From: Acidimicrobiia bacterium
Lineage (GTDB): Bacteria > Actinomycetota > Acidimicrobiia > IMCC26256 > PALSA-555
NCBI GenBank assembly: GCA_040881685.1
Contig: JBBECS010000001.1
Coordinates: 1-48,511 of the forward strand
Direction: 5' to 3'
Length of the DNA stretch: 48,511 nt
Below, in pieces: positions 31,634-40,763 of the stretch. Position 1 is the first letter of the stretch. Every line of letters starts with the position of its first letter. The position numbers were made by a program, and so were the translations under genes. The notes below the pieces were generated by a model. That model had not been told where the DNA came from. It ran no database searches and saw only the letters and a list, made by a program, of their open reading frames with translations.

Positions 31634-32649
31634 AGCCACTTTCGGCGCTTGAAGTACATGTAGAGCGGGAGGCAGAGCACCGCGATGACCCCAGCGATCC
31701 AGGCAAACCCAGCCTCCCAGCCCACCCCGGGCGCAGTTTGGAAGTTCATGCCCAATGCGCCGGTCACGAGGGTGGCCACGAGGAGGATGGCGCCCCACGC
31801 GGCGATCTTCTGTTGGACGAGGCTCATCTGGTTCGACGTGACCGCAAGGTCGGCGTCACGCAGGCCCGTGAGCACATCGCGTTGGGACTCAGCGAGATCG
31901 GCGACCCGCAGGACGTGGTCGTACAAGTCCTGGAAGTGCGCGAGCGCAGCCTCGCTGATGTCAGGGTCCTCGCGGCGCAAGAGCTGCCCGACGACCTCGC
32001 GCAAGGGCAGGGCGGCACGCCGGAACCGCAGGATCGCCTTGCTCAGATCGAACAGTTCACGCGGCCGGCCCCGTCGGATGCGATCGACGGTGTCGTCGAG
32101 CACGACCTCCTGCAGTGCGTCGAGGCGGTCGTCCACGGCGTCGCTCACGAGGAAGTAGCGGTCCACCACGCCGTCGAGCAGCGCCCAGAGCAAGAAGCCC
32201 TCGTCGGTCGTCCCTGGGTCTGTCCGCTGACGCTCGAAGGATCGGCGGACCACGCCGATCGGGTACAAATCGTGTTCCGGGTTCTCGGGACATTGACACA
32301 CCGACAACAACCATCCATCGCCGAACACCACATCGATCTCGCGGGTCACCAGCTCGACCGCGGCTTCGCCCTCGGTCTCTTCGAGGTCACCCAGGAGCTC
32401 GCAATCGTGGACCGCGACGTGGAAGTGATCTTCGTAATGGTCGAGCTTCGTGCGCTGCTCGCCGTGCTCGAGGTCCTCGACGATGAACTTGTGCAGCCGA
32501 AGCTTCGCGCCGAGCGTCTGAATCTCCTCTGCAGTTGGTCCTTCGCATTCGATCCAGAGCAAGGCATCAGGCTGGGTCTCGGGGAGCGCATCTATGTCGA
32601 CGGCTTGTGGCTCGTCGACGCCTTCGCGGTATCGCCAAGCGCGGATCAC
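31630..32649 (-). CDS. corA: CorA-type Mg2+/Co2+ transporter
   Basis: The 339-residue protein has a long acidic and helical cytosolic domain and two C-terminal membrane helices separated by the signature GMN (TGALGMNFQ near residue 295), ending in basic YFKRRKWL. CorA forms pentameric channels for Mg2+ and Co2+. GTG 32649 is six bases after a minus-strand TAGGCT (32661-32656), suggesting leaderless expression. The gene is the promoter-proximal member of corA-vit and is divergent from the acyl-CoA dehydrogenase. Length is typical. Confidence 0.92.
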   Translation of the reverse strand: MIRAWRYREGVDEPQAVDIDALPETQPDALLWIECEGPTAEEIQTLGAKLRLHKFIVEDLEHGEQRTKLDHYEDHFHVAVHDCELLGDLEETEGEAAVELVTREIDVVFGDGWLLSVCQCPENPEHDLYPIGVVRRSFERQRTDPGTTDEGFLLWALLDGVVDRYFLVSDAVDDRLDALQEVVLDDTVDRIRRGRPRELFDLSKAILRFRRAALPLREVVGQLLRREDPDISEAALAHFQDLYDHVLRVADLAESQRDVLTGLRDADLAVTSNQMSLVQQKIAAWGAILLVATLVTGALGMNFQTAPGVGWEAGFAWIAGVIAVLCLPLYMYFKRRKWL

Positions 32650-32705
32650 CCTTGGAGCCTATGGGACGGCCTACGCGACTGGCGGTCTCACGCTGCGGTC
32701 ACAAG

Positions 32706-32711
32706 TACGAT
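32706..32711 (+). promoter_or_regulatory. -10 element of the acyl-CoA dehydrogenase gene
   Basis: TACGAT ends seven bases before ATG 32718 and fixes this start by the leaderless spacing rule. Confidence 0.45.
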
Positions 32712-32717
32712 CCATCG

Positions 32718-34004
32718 ATGGCCGTCGACGCCCCAGAACAGACCGCGGACGAGCTGCGAGCGCAGACGTTGGAGTGGCTACAGAGCGAGCTGCCCAGCGG
32801 ATGGATGGAGGCGATCGACACCGACGACCGCGACGGTTGGACCAAGTTGCGCGCCGCTCTCGACTACTCGGCATGGTGCACGCGCTTCGGCGAGTCGGGC
32901 TTTGCGACACCGACGTGGCCGAAGGAGTACGGCGCCGGCCTGTCACTCAGTCCGGGTCAGGCGAAGCACGTCAACGACGCGCTGAACCACTACAAGGTGG
33001 CGCGGCCGTTCAACATCATCGGCATCGGCATGGGCGGACCCACCCTCATCACCTGGGGCACCGAGGAGCAGAAGCAGCAGCTCTTGCGCGGGCTCGCTAC
33101 GAACGAGGAGATCTGGTGCCAGTTGTTCTCTGAGCCGGGCGCGGGCTCTGACGTCGCCGGCCTTTCGACGCGTGCCGTGCGTGACGGCGACGAGTGGGTC
33201 GTCACTGGTCAGAAGGTCTGGACGACGCTTGCGCACCTCTCGCGCTGGGGAATGCTGCTCGCCCGCACGAACCCCGACGTTCCGAAGCACAAGGGGCTCA
33301 CGTACTTCGTGATCGACATGCACGCGCCGGGGGTGGAGATTCGTCCGCTGGTGCAGATCACCGGCGACGCTGAGTTCAACGAGGTGTTCTTCGAAGGCGC
33401 CAGGATCCCCGACGCGATGCGGGTCGGTCCCGAGGGCGAGGGCTGGCGCGTCGCGGTTACCACCCTGATGAACGAGCGCGTCGCCCTGTCCGGTGCGGGC
33501 TCTCTTTCGGGAGATGCCGTCGGCGGGAGCGCGATCGAGCGCCTGCTCGCTCGCCAGCAGGGTGTGACGGACCCGCGCCTGCGTCAGCGGCTCGCCCAGG
33601 CATACATCGACGGTCGCCTCATCCGTTTCAACAACCAGCGCGCGGGCGATCGACGCAAGCGCGGCGCCGAAGCGGGCCCCGAAGGGTCGATCACGAAGTT
33701 GATGCAGGCTGAGTACAACCAACGCCTCCAGAAGCTCGCGATCGACCTCGAGGGTGCACGCGGAATGGCGTGGGAGGGCCCGGAGCTCACCCACGTCAAC
33801 GAACGCGGCATGGCGTGGATGACCACCGACAGCGATGCCTCCCGTGACATCGCGCGCGGCTTCTTACGGGCGCAGGCGAACACGATCGAGGGTGGCACCT
33901 CGAACGTGATGCGCAACATCCTGGGCGAGCGCGTGCTCGGTCTCCCCAAAGAGCCCGACAGCTCGCGCGACCTGGCCTGGAAGGACGTGCCGCGCTCCGC
34001 GTGA
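32718..34004 (+). CDS. Acyl-CoA dehydrogenase family protein
   Basis: The 428-residue protein shows the ACAD fold: N-terminal helices, CQLFSEPGAGSDVAGLSTRA (the FAD-binding SEPxAGSD region), WVVTGQKVWTTLA, and a C-terminal helical domain with the IARGFLRAQANTIEGGTSNVMRNILGER motif typical of FadE-like enzymes. It oxidises an acyl-CoA at C2-C3, passing electrons to ETF. The extended N-terminus and DRRKRGAEAGPEGSITKL insert resemble the FadE17/FadE22-like actinobacterial group used in steroid or branched substrates, so a fatty-acid role is not certain. The following cyclase gene begins 13 bases after its stop. Confidence 0.88.
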   Translation: MAVDAPEQTADELRAQTLEWLQSELPSGWMEAIDTDDRDGWTKLRAALDYSAWCTRFGESGFATPTWPKEYGAGLSLSPGQAKHVNDALNHYKVARPFNIIGIGMGGPTLITWGTEEQKQQLLRGLATNEEIWCQLFSEPGAGSDVAGLSTRAVRDGDEWVVTGQKVWTTLAHLSRWGMLLARTNPDVPKHKGLTYFVIDMHAPGVEIRPLVQITGDAEFNEVFFEGARIPDAMRVGPEGEGWRVAVTTLMNERVALSGAGSLSGDAVGGSAIERLLARQQGVTDPRLRQRLAQAYIDGRLIRFNNQRAGDRRKRGAEAGPEGSITKLMQAEYNQRLQKLAIDLEGARGMAWEGPELTHVNERGMAWMTTDSDASRDIARGFLRAQANTIEGGTSNVMRNILGERVLGLPKEPDSSRDLAWKDVPRSA

Positions 34005-34017
34005 GACCGCTGGTGCT

Positions 34018-35070
34018 GTGAAGCGATCCCTCCAGCGGTTCCTGCGCCGACGTGGGGCGACTGCCGAGGAGATCGAGAACGCGGCCCGCCACGGCTATCT
34101 GTCGCTGCTCGTGCTCGACCGGGCCATCATGCCTGGCACCCAGCAGTACACGATCGCGGAGCTCGCTGAGCGCGCGGGCACCGATCTGGAAACCGCGCGG
34201 CTGCTGTGGCGCGCGATCGGTTTCCCCGACCTTGCCGAGGGGTTGCCCGTCTTCACCAAAGCGGATGTCGACGCGTTGCGCGCGTTCGTGGACCGGATCA
34301 AGACCAGCTCCGTGCTCGACTGGACGCTCGAGCGGGCGCTCTCGCAAGCCCGCGTGTTGAGTTCCTCCCTCGCCCGGGTCGCGGATTCAGAGACCGACGA
34401 GCTGACGCACTCAGCCCGTCTCGCCCGTGAAGCGGGGCTCGATGACGAGCAATTCGCACTGGCGATCGCAGAACGCCTCGACTTCGAGGCCATTGCCCGA
34501 CTGATCGACCACGCGCACCGGCTCCAGCTCCGCGCCGCGATCTGGCGTCGGTTGGCCGGAATCGATCCATCCACCCCGGGTGCGGTCACCGGTGCGGTCG
34601 GCTTCGTCGACCTCGTCGGTTACACCGCGCTGTCCCAAGACCTCGATGAGAGCGAGCTCGGAGCGCTCGTCGCACGGTTCGCCGACCTCACTCACGACTC
34701 AGTCGTGGGTCAGGGTGGGCGGATCGTGAAGACGATCGGTGACGAGGTGATGTTCGTGACCGACACCGCGAGTGCAGCCGCGGCGATCGCGTTGATGCTC
34801 ACGGAGCGTTCGAAGGAGGACGAGCTGCTTCCCTCGGTCCGAGCCGGTGTTGCGTACGGCCCGTTGCTCGCGCGCGAGGGCGACTACTTCGGACCGGTTG
34901 TGAACTTTGCCAGCCGCCTTACCGATCTGGCGCGCCCCGGGCAAGTGCTCGCATCGGGTGAGTTCGCCGACGCGCTCGCACCCGCGACGGGGATCCAAGC
35001 CCGCCGTCACGGCGTCCGGAGGCTCCGTGACATCGGTCGCGTCGAGGTCTTTCGCCTCGATCGCGCGTAG
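34018..35070 (+). CDS. Adenylate cyclase with an N-terminal Rv1264-type regulatory domain
   Basis: The 350-residue protein has a helical N-terminal domain (about residues 1-180; TIAELAERAGTDLETARLLWRAIGFP) like the autoregulatory domain of mycobacterial Rv1264, whose activity depends on pH. The C-terminal class III catalytic domain starts near 192. D198 and D242 bind metal, K238 and D289 select ATP, and N296 and R300 stabilise the transition state; all are present. It is a soluble cytosolic cyclase. GTG 34018 lies 13 bases after the acyl-CoA dehydrogenase, so they may share a transcript. It is the third intact cyclase in this window. Confidence 0.88.
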   Translation: MKRSLQRFLRRRGATAEEIENAARHGYLSLLVLDRAIMPGTQQYTIAELAERAGTDLETARLLWRAIGFPDLAEGLPVFTKADVDALRAFVDRIKTSSVLDWTLERALSQARVLSSSLARVADSETDELTHSARLAREAGLDDEQFALAIAERLDFEAIARLIDHAHRLQLRAAIWRRLAGIDPSTPGAVTGAVGFVDLVGYTALSQDLDESELGALVARFADLTHDSVVGQGGRIVKTIGDEVMFVTDTASAAAAIALMLTERSKEDELLPSVRAGVAYGPLLAREGDYFGPVVNFASRLTDLARPGQVLASGEFADALAPATGIQARRHGVRRLRDIGRVEVFRLDRA

Positions 35071-35077
35071 ACACGTC

Positions 35078-36562
35078 TCAGAGCTCGCAGCGCGCGCCGC
35101 GCGGCGGCATCTTGCGTTGGACGAGATAGCGGTCGACGGCGGTGTCGATGCAAGCCACGCCGGACAGATAGCCACCGTGCTGGGTGCTGTCGAGCGTCAG
35201 GACTCGTGAACCGCGCAAGCGCCGCTGGAGATCCAACGCACCCGCGTACGGTGTGGCCGGGTCGCGGGTGACGCCGACGATGAGCACCGGAGGCGCGTCT
35301 GTCGCCCGCACGTGACCGAGCTGCTCCTCCTTCCGGGGCGTCGGCAGTCTCGGGTCGCAACCCAGCGGTGAACCGGCGAACGCACGACCGAAGACCGGGA
35401 ACCGCTTGATGAAGTCGATGAACTTGGCTCGGAACTCGCTGAAGGAGACTCGTTCGACCGGTTGATCCGCGCACCGGATGACCCCGATCGCCTCGTGGAG
35501 GTTGTTGTAGGTGCCGTTCGGGGCACGCCCCGCATACCCATCGTTGAACAGGCGTAGGTATGTTCCGTCGCGGTCCTCCTCGGCGTCGCGCAGAGCTTGG
35601 CCAAGGTCGTTCCGACCCTGCTCCGAGTAGAGCGCGGCGAGCATCGCTACGTAGAACTCGGTCACCCCGACGGTGCGCCCATCGAGTGTGTCGAGAACAA
35701 GCCCATCCTCGAACTCGTCGCGCAGGCGGAACAGGCCTTCCCGAGGGTGCCCGTTCGAATAGAAGGGACAGTCGGGATCGCTCTCGCACGTAGTCACGAA
35801 GGTCTCGATGGCGTCCTCGAAGCCGCGGACGTTGCCACGCTGGTTTTGTTCGGGACTCGTGGACAGGTTGACCGCCGAATCGAGCACGAGTGCGCGGACG
35901 TTGCTCGGGAACTCTTGTGCGTACACCGCACCCAGCGTGGTGCCGTACGAGAAGCCCAGATATGTGAGCTTTGGGTCACCGAGTGCGGCCCGGAGGCGAT
36001 CCAGGTCGCGCGCGACGTTCCGTGTCCCGACGTGGGTGAGCCACTCGCCGTGCCGGTCGATGCACGCCCCCACCAAGTCCACGGAGAACACGGTGCCGTC
36101 GTAGTAGGCGGGGAGCTCGGACTGGCTGTCTGGGGTCACGTCCTCGGACCAGGCCCGGTCGAAGGTGGCGTCGTCAACACAATCGATCGGTCGCGAGCGC
36201 CCGGTACCGCGTGGGTCGAAGCTGACGATGTCGAAGCGCTCGCGGATCTCGGCGGGCAGAGACTGGTACGCGACCCGCAGCGAGTCGGTCCCGGGATCGC
36301 CGGGCCCGCCGTAGTTGACGACCAGGCTGCCGATCCGCGCGTCGGGGTTCACGGCTTGGCGCCGGATGAGGCTCATCCCGACCTGCTCGCCCTGGGGCAC
36401 GGCGTAGTCAACTGGCACATCGAGCGTCGCGCATTCGAAACCGTCGCGGCACCCGCGCCACGTGAGCGGTTCAACAGCTCCCGCGCCCGCTCGCGCGGCC
36501 GTGGTGCTCGACGCGAGCAGCGCCGCGACGAGCAAGAAAGCGGAAACGACGCGGCGCGACAC
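35078..36562 (-). CDS. Secreted TAP-type alpha/beta-hydrolase (peptidase S33 family)
   Basis: The 494-residue protein begins with a classic Sec signal peptide (basic MSRRVV, hydrophobic core, cleavage likely near ARAGA, residue 25). The alpha/beta-hydrolase triad is visible: nucleophile Ser in GFSYGTTLG, Asp in TRDPATPYAGAL and His in STQHGGYLSG, with oxyanion region NYGGPGDPG. This is the pattern of Streptomyces tripeptidyl aminopeptidases (SlpD/SlpE, TAP) and mycobacterial CaeA-like esterases. It should be exported; the exact substrate (peptide or ester) cannot be told. GTG 36562 follows a minus-strand TACAGT -10 (36574-36569) by six bases. Confidence 0.87.
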   Translation of the reverse strand: MSRRVVSAFLLVAALLASSTTAARAGAGAVEPLTWRGCRDGFECATLDVPVDYAVPQGEQVGMSLIRRQAVNPDARIGSLVVNYGGPGDPGTDSLRVAYQSLPAEIRERFDIVSFDPRGTGRSRPIDCVDDATFDRAWSEDVTPDSQSELPAYYDGTVFSVDLVGACIDRHGEWLTHVGTRNVARDLDRLRAALGDPKLTYLGFSYGTTLGAVYAQEFPSNVRALVLDSAVNLSTSPEQNQRGNVRGFEDAIETFVTTCESDPDCPFYSNGHPREGLFRLRDEFEDGLVLDTLDGRTVGVTEFYVAMLAALYSEQGRNDLGQALRDAEEDRDGTYLRLFNDGYAGRAPNGTYNNLHEAIGVIRCADQPVERVSFSEFRAKFIDFIKRFPVFGRAFAGSPLGCDPRLPTPRKEEQLGHVRATDAPPVLIVGVTRDPATPYAGALDLQRRLRGSRVLTLDSTQHGGYLSGVACIDTAVDRYLVQRKMPPRGARCEL

Positions 36563-36568
36563 AGGCGG

Positions 36569-36612
36569 ACTGTATCGGCCGTCGCGTCGGCGACCGATGC
36601 GAGCGATATCCT
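36569..36612. promoter_or_regulatory. Divergent promoters for the TAP hydrolase and mca
   Basis: Minus-strand TACAGT (36574-36569) serves GTG 36562 and plus-strand TATCCT (36607-36612) serves ATG 36622, each 6-9 bases from its start codon. Confidence 0.45.
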
Positions 36613-36621
36613 CGGCTTCGG

Positions 36622-37542
36622 ATGACGTCGCCCCTCGGGCCCCTCGTCGATCGCGATGGCAACCCCCTCTGCGTGCTCAGCGTGCACGCGCACCCCGACG
36701 ACGAAGCGTCGAAGGGCAGTGCGACGATGGCGCGCTATCACGACGAGGGGGTGCGCGCCGTGCTCGTGTGCTGCACCGGCGGCGAGGCTGGCGACATCCT
36801 CAATCCGGCGGTCGACACGCCAGACGTTCGTTCGAACCTTGCGAAGGTTCGCCTCCAAGAGCTCGAAGACAGCGCGGCCGCCATTGGCTATGACGTCGTG
36901 CACATGCTCGGGTATCACGACTCCGGGATGCCCGACACCGAGGTGAACGCCCGAACAGACAACTTCGCAAACGCGCCCCTCGACGAGGCGGTCGAACGGC
37001 TTGTCCGGATCGTGCGTGCCGAGCGACCGCAAGTGATCGTCACCTATGCCGAGGACCGGGAGTTCTATCCGCATCCCGACCACATCCGCGTCCACGAGGT
37101 CTCGGTGCCCGCGTTCGACCTGGCCGGCGATCCCGATCGCTTCCCCGACGCGGGGCCCGCGTGGCAGCCGTCGAAGCTCTACTACACCGGCTTCTCACGC
37201 CGCCGGGTGCAGTCCATGCACGACATCTTCATCCGCCGCGGCGAGGAGAGCCCGTACGCGCAATGGTTCGAGCGGGGGATGCCCGATCACGACGCCCACT
37301 TCACGACCTTCGTGGAGGTGGGCAAGTGGTTGCATCGCCGCCGGGCTGCGCTGCTCGCCCATCGCACCCAGGTCGATCCCGAAGGTCATTGGATGCGACT
37401 GCCCGACGAGGTCGTTCGCGAGGTGTTCCCGTGGGACGAGTACATCCTGGCCCGCTCGCGAGTCGGTGATGTCCCGCCACGCGACACCGAGGATGATCTG
37501 TTCGCCGGCGTACGCGAGAGCGACACGGCGTCCGTCACCTGA
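36622..37542 (+). CDS. mca: Mycothiol S-conjugate amidase
   Basis: The 306-residue protein has the Mca/MshB form of the LmbE fold: VHAHPDDEASKGSATMARY for zinc binding, LGYHDSGMPDTEVN, and YPHPDHIRVHEV with the third zinc ligand. Length and the DSGMPD segment fit Mca rather than MshB. Mca cleaves mycothiol S-conjugates into a mercapturic acid and GlcN-Ins, detoxifying electrophiles and antibiotics. ATG 36622 is nine bases after a TATCCT -10. A leader ORF and an SCP2-domain gene follow in the same direction. Confidence 0.9.
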   Translation: MTSPLGPLVDRDGNPLCVLSVHAHPDDEASKGSATMARYHDEGVRAVLVCCTGGEAGDILNPAVDTPDVRSNLAKVRLQELEDSAAAIGYDVVHMLGYHDSGMPDTEVNARTDNFANAPLDEAVERLVRIVRAERPQVIVTYAEDREFYPHPDHIRVHEVSVPAFDLAGDPDRFPDAGPAWQPSKLYYTGFSRRRVQSMHDIFIRRGEESPYAQWFERGMPDHDAHFTTFVEVGKWLHRRRAALLAHRTQVDPEGHWMRLPDEVVREVFPWDEYILARSRVGDVPPRDTEDDLFAGVRESDTASVT

Positions 37543-37550
37543 CCCGTCGG

Positions 37551-37556
37551 TACACT
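37551..37556 (+). promoter_or_regulatory. -10 element before the leader ORF of the SCP2 gene
   Basis: TACACT ends seven bases before ATG 37563, the same spacing as at the annotated leaderless genes, so the short ORF is the predicted first translated frame. Confidence 0.5.
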
Positions 37557-37562
37557 CGGTGA

Positions 37563-37655
37563 ATGCACGAGGCGACCGACCGCGCCGCAGGTACCCTGCG
37601 GCGCAGGGAGCCGGGGGCCGAACGCCCCGGCGCGCAGCGCCAGGAGTGGGGATGA
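37563..37655 (+). CDS. Possible 30-residue leader peptide overlapping the SCP2 gene
   Basis: ATG 37563 opens a 30-codon frame that runs through the palindromic element and ends in a TGA overlapping the next ATG (ATGA at 37652-37655). The product is Arg/Glu/Pro/Gly-rich (DRAAGTLRRREPGAERPG). The -10 spacing upstream and the stop-start overlap suggest translational coupling. It may equally be a non-coding leader; the peptide itself need have no function. Confidence 0.45.
   Translation: MHEATDRAAGTLRRREPGAERPGAQRQEWG
37570..37641 (+). repeat. Long palindromic element (copy 6) in the SCP2 leader
   Basis: A perfect 10-bp stem (37582-37591 with 37595-37604) flanks TAC. A second stem (37610-37616 with 37625-37631) and a third small one (37629-37641) follow. 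The first about 60 bp closely match the copy at 48407-48486, with paired stem differences. Confidence 0.75.
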
Positions 37656-38035
37656 AGTACCTGACGCAAGAGTGGCTCGACGAAGCGCGCGAGCACGCAA
37701 AGGACCAGCCAGAGCGCCCCGGCGCGTCGACAACGATCCAGTACGTCGTGACGGGTGGTCCCGACGGCGACATCAAGTACTACTGGGTGCTCGAGAACGG
37801 CAAGCTCCTCGAGTCGCAGCTCGGTGACATTGCCGAGCCCGAGATCACGATGACCTCGACCTATGACGACGCTGTGAGGATCCAGCAGGGCGAGCTCGAT
37901 CCGAACGCGGCCTTCATGCAGGGTCGCATGAAGGTGGCAGGCAACATGGGAAAGCTCATGTCGCTCATGCCGCTCACGATGTCCCCCGAGTACAAGGCCG
38001 TGCAGGAGAAGATCCGGGCCATCACGCAGTACTGA
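37652..38035 (+). CDS. SCP2 sterol-transfer family protein
   Basis: The 127-residue protein is a stand-alone SCP2-like domain: YVVTGGPDGDIKYYWVLENGKL, EITMTSTYDDAVRIQQGELDPNAAFMQGRMKVAGNMGKLM, the hydrophobic-tunnel motif of lipid carriers. Such proteins bind fatty acyl or sterol ligands in the cytosol. ATG 37652 has AGGAG eight bases upstream, unlike the leaderless genes around it, and overlaps the leader ORF stop. Its message probably starts near 37563, so the palindromic element would be in the transcript and could affect ribosome loading. Confidence 0.82.
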   Translation: MKYLTQEWLDEAREHAKDQPERPGASTTIQYVVTGGPDGDIKYYWVLENGKLLESQLGDIAEPEITMTSTYDDAVRIQQGELDPNAAFMQGRMKVAGNMGKLMSLMPLTMSPEYKAVQEKIRAITQY

Positions 38036-38055
38036 CCCGACGCCGCGCCGGTTCT

Positions 38056-38886
38056 TCAGACTCGTTGGAGCGCGCGCAGCTCGCGGTAGCCGATGAGCAC
38101 GGCTCCAGCACGGTCGATCAAGTCGGGCAAAGACGGATCCGTGCACAGGAACGCGTGGTCCTCGACGCGTCCGGCCCAGTCGGGATGTGACGCCCGCAGC
38201 TCATCGGTGTCGACAGCCGGGTGCAGGTACACCTCGGTGACACCGGAGCGCAGTTCGAACAGCGCGCGCTCGATGGGGTGACGGGCGCCAACCGGCGCGT
38301 AGAGCACGAAGTGGTCAGGGAAGACGACGCCCTCGGCTGCGGCGAGCTCACGGTACGGGAACCCCACGACGCGTTGCGCGCTCGTTGATCCCATCCGGAG
38401 CGGCAGGCCGAAATCCACCGCGAGCTCGAGGTAGACGTCGAAGAAGTCCGCCCGGAGTTGGAGCGCTCCCATGTGGCTGTCGAGATGGCTCACGTCGAAA
38501 CCCCAGAGGATCGCCCGTTCCACCTGGGCGCGCAGCTCCCGTCGCACCTCCTCGAGATCGGCGTGGTCCCAGGTGTCCTCGATCGTCCGGGGGAAGCCGC
38601 CGTCGCCGTCGAGCAGGCTCGGCGCTCGGGTGATCGGGCCCCAGCGGTACGTCTCCCACTCCGCGTTCAGCGTGAGGTGTACCCCGACATCTTCACCCCG
38701 GTACTGCGCAGCCGCGTCGCGGGCCCAAGGACACGTGATCATCAACGACGCGCTGGTCGCCATGCCGTTTCGCAGCGCGTCGTACACGGCGACGTTGGCG
38801 GAGCGGGTCGACCCGAGGTCGTCGCAGTTCACGATGAGTAGCTTCGTGTTGGGCGGGTAGCCCAGACGCTCGGCCAGCTCGGTCAT
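38056..38886 (-). CDS. ChbG/HpnK (YdjC-like) polysaccharide deacetylase family protein
   Basis: The 276-residue protein has the YdjC/ChbG layout: LLIVNCDDLGSTRSAN (metal-binding Asp pair), GVHLTLNAEW, HLDSHMGALQL (metal His) and a C-terminal EVYLHPAVD. Family members deacetylate N-acetylated sugars or hopanoid glycolipids. ATG 38886 lies only three bases after the thiolase stop, so it is the second gene of that unit. The substrate is not indicated by the neighbours. Confidence 0.82.
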   Translation of the reverse strand: MTELAERLGYPPNTKLLIVNCDDLGSTRSANVAVYDALRNGMATSASLMITCPWARDAAAQYRGEDVGVHLTLNAEWETYRWGPITRAPSLLDGDGGFPRTIEDTWDHADLEEVRRELRAQVERAILWGFDVSHLDSHMGALQLRADFFDVYLELAVDFGLPLRMGSTSAQRVVGFPYRELAAAEGVVFPDHFVLYAPVGARHPIERALFELRSGVTEVYLHPAVDTDELRASHPDWAGRVEDHAFLCTDPSLPDLIDRAGAVLIGYRELRALQRV

Positions 38887-38889
38887 GTT

Positions 38890-40079
<1,190 letters not shown>

Positions 40080-40159
40080 GCCTCGACCTCCTGTGCAGCT
40101 CTCGGTTCTGTGCTGTCACCCGATCGGTGAGTGACGCGTCGGCGAGGCTACCCCCGCCC

Positions 40160-40165
40160 TAACCT
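40160..40165 (+). promoter_or_regulatory. -10 element of the lipoprotein pair
   Basis: TAACCT ends seven bases before ATG 40172. A minus-strand TAGCCT (40150-40145) nearby may serve the thiolase with a normal leader. Confidence 0.45.
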
Positions 40166-40171
40166 GTCGCC

Positions 40172-40762
40172 ATGAAGAAGTCTGCGTTCCTCGTCGCCGC
40201 GGTGCTGGCTGCGGTGGTCTTGGCCTCGTGCAACGGCGACGATCCCAAGGTGAGCACCGGGGGAACGACGACCTCGTCGAGCGAGGCGACAACCACCGGC
40301 AGCGGGCCCTGCTCGCTCGCTGGCGCGACGACCGACGCCAAGATCGGCGCCGGCCCCGACACCGTCTCCCTGCACACCGATCTCCGCACCGGCAGTCAGA
40401 AGTGCGCCGACCGCGTCGTCTTCGAGTTCCGTGACGGAGCGGCACCCGCGTACACCGTCGAGTACCGCTCCGGTCCCTTCACGTTCGGCGAGTCGGGGAT
40501 GCCGCTCACCGTTCAGGGCAGCTCGTTCCTCGTCATCACCTTGCCCCATGCGTCGGGCGTTGACCTGAGCGACCCGGCGGCACCACAGACCTATACCGGC
40601 CCGGAGTCGATCGTGCCAACTGGTCTCGCTCACGTACGCGAGGTGCGGCGGCTGGAGGACTTCGAGGCCGTGCTCGTGTGGGTGATCGGTCTCGACAGCA
40701 CGAGACCGTTCACGGTTGGCGCGCTCACCGGTCCACCGCGGGTGTACATCGACATCGGTTGA
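40172..40762 (+). CDS. Putative lipoprotein, AMIN-like C-terminal domain (copy 1)
   Basis: The 196-residue protein has a lipoprotein signal (MKKSAFLVAAVLAAVVLASC; lipobox LASC, Cys20), a Thr/Ser-rich linker, then a beta-rich domain with ADRVVFEFRDGAAPAYTVEYRSGPF and VREVRRLEDFEAVLVWVIGLDSTRPFTV. The latter pattern is found in AMIN-like domains of actinobacterial envelope lipoproteins. It should be anchored outside the membrane. No enzyme motif is visible. The next gene is a longer relative. Confidence 0.75.
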   Translation: MKKSAFLVAAVLAAVVLASCNGDDPKVSTGGTTTSSSEATTTGSGPCSLAGATTDAKIGAGPDTVSLHTDLRTGSQKCADRVVFEFRDGAAPAYTVEYRSGPFTFGESGMPLTVQGSSFLVITLPHASGVDLSDPAAPQTYTGPESIVPTGLAHVREVRRLEDFEAVLVWVIGLDSTRPFTVGALTGPPRVYIDIG

Positions 40763-40763
40763 C

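Noticed and set aside
36833-36851. Inverted repeat CGAACCTT-GCG-AAGGTTCG resembling a LexA site
   Set aside because: It lies within mca coding sequence, and the half-site spacing and sequence do not match the N4 SOS box.
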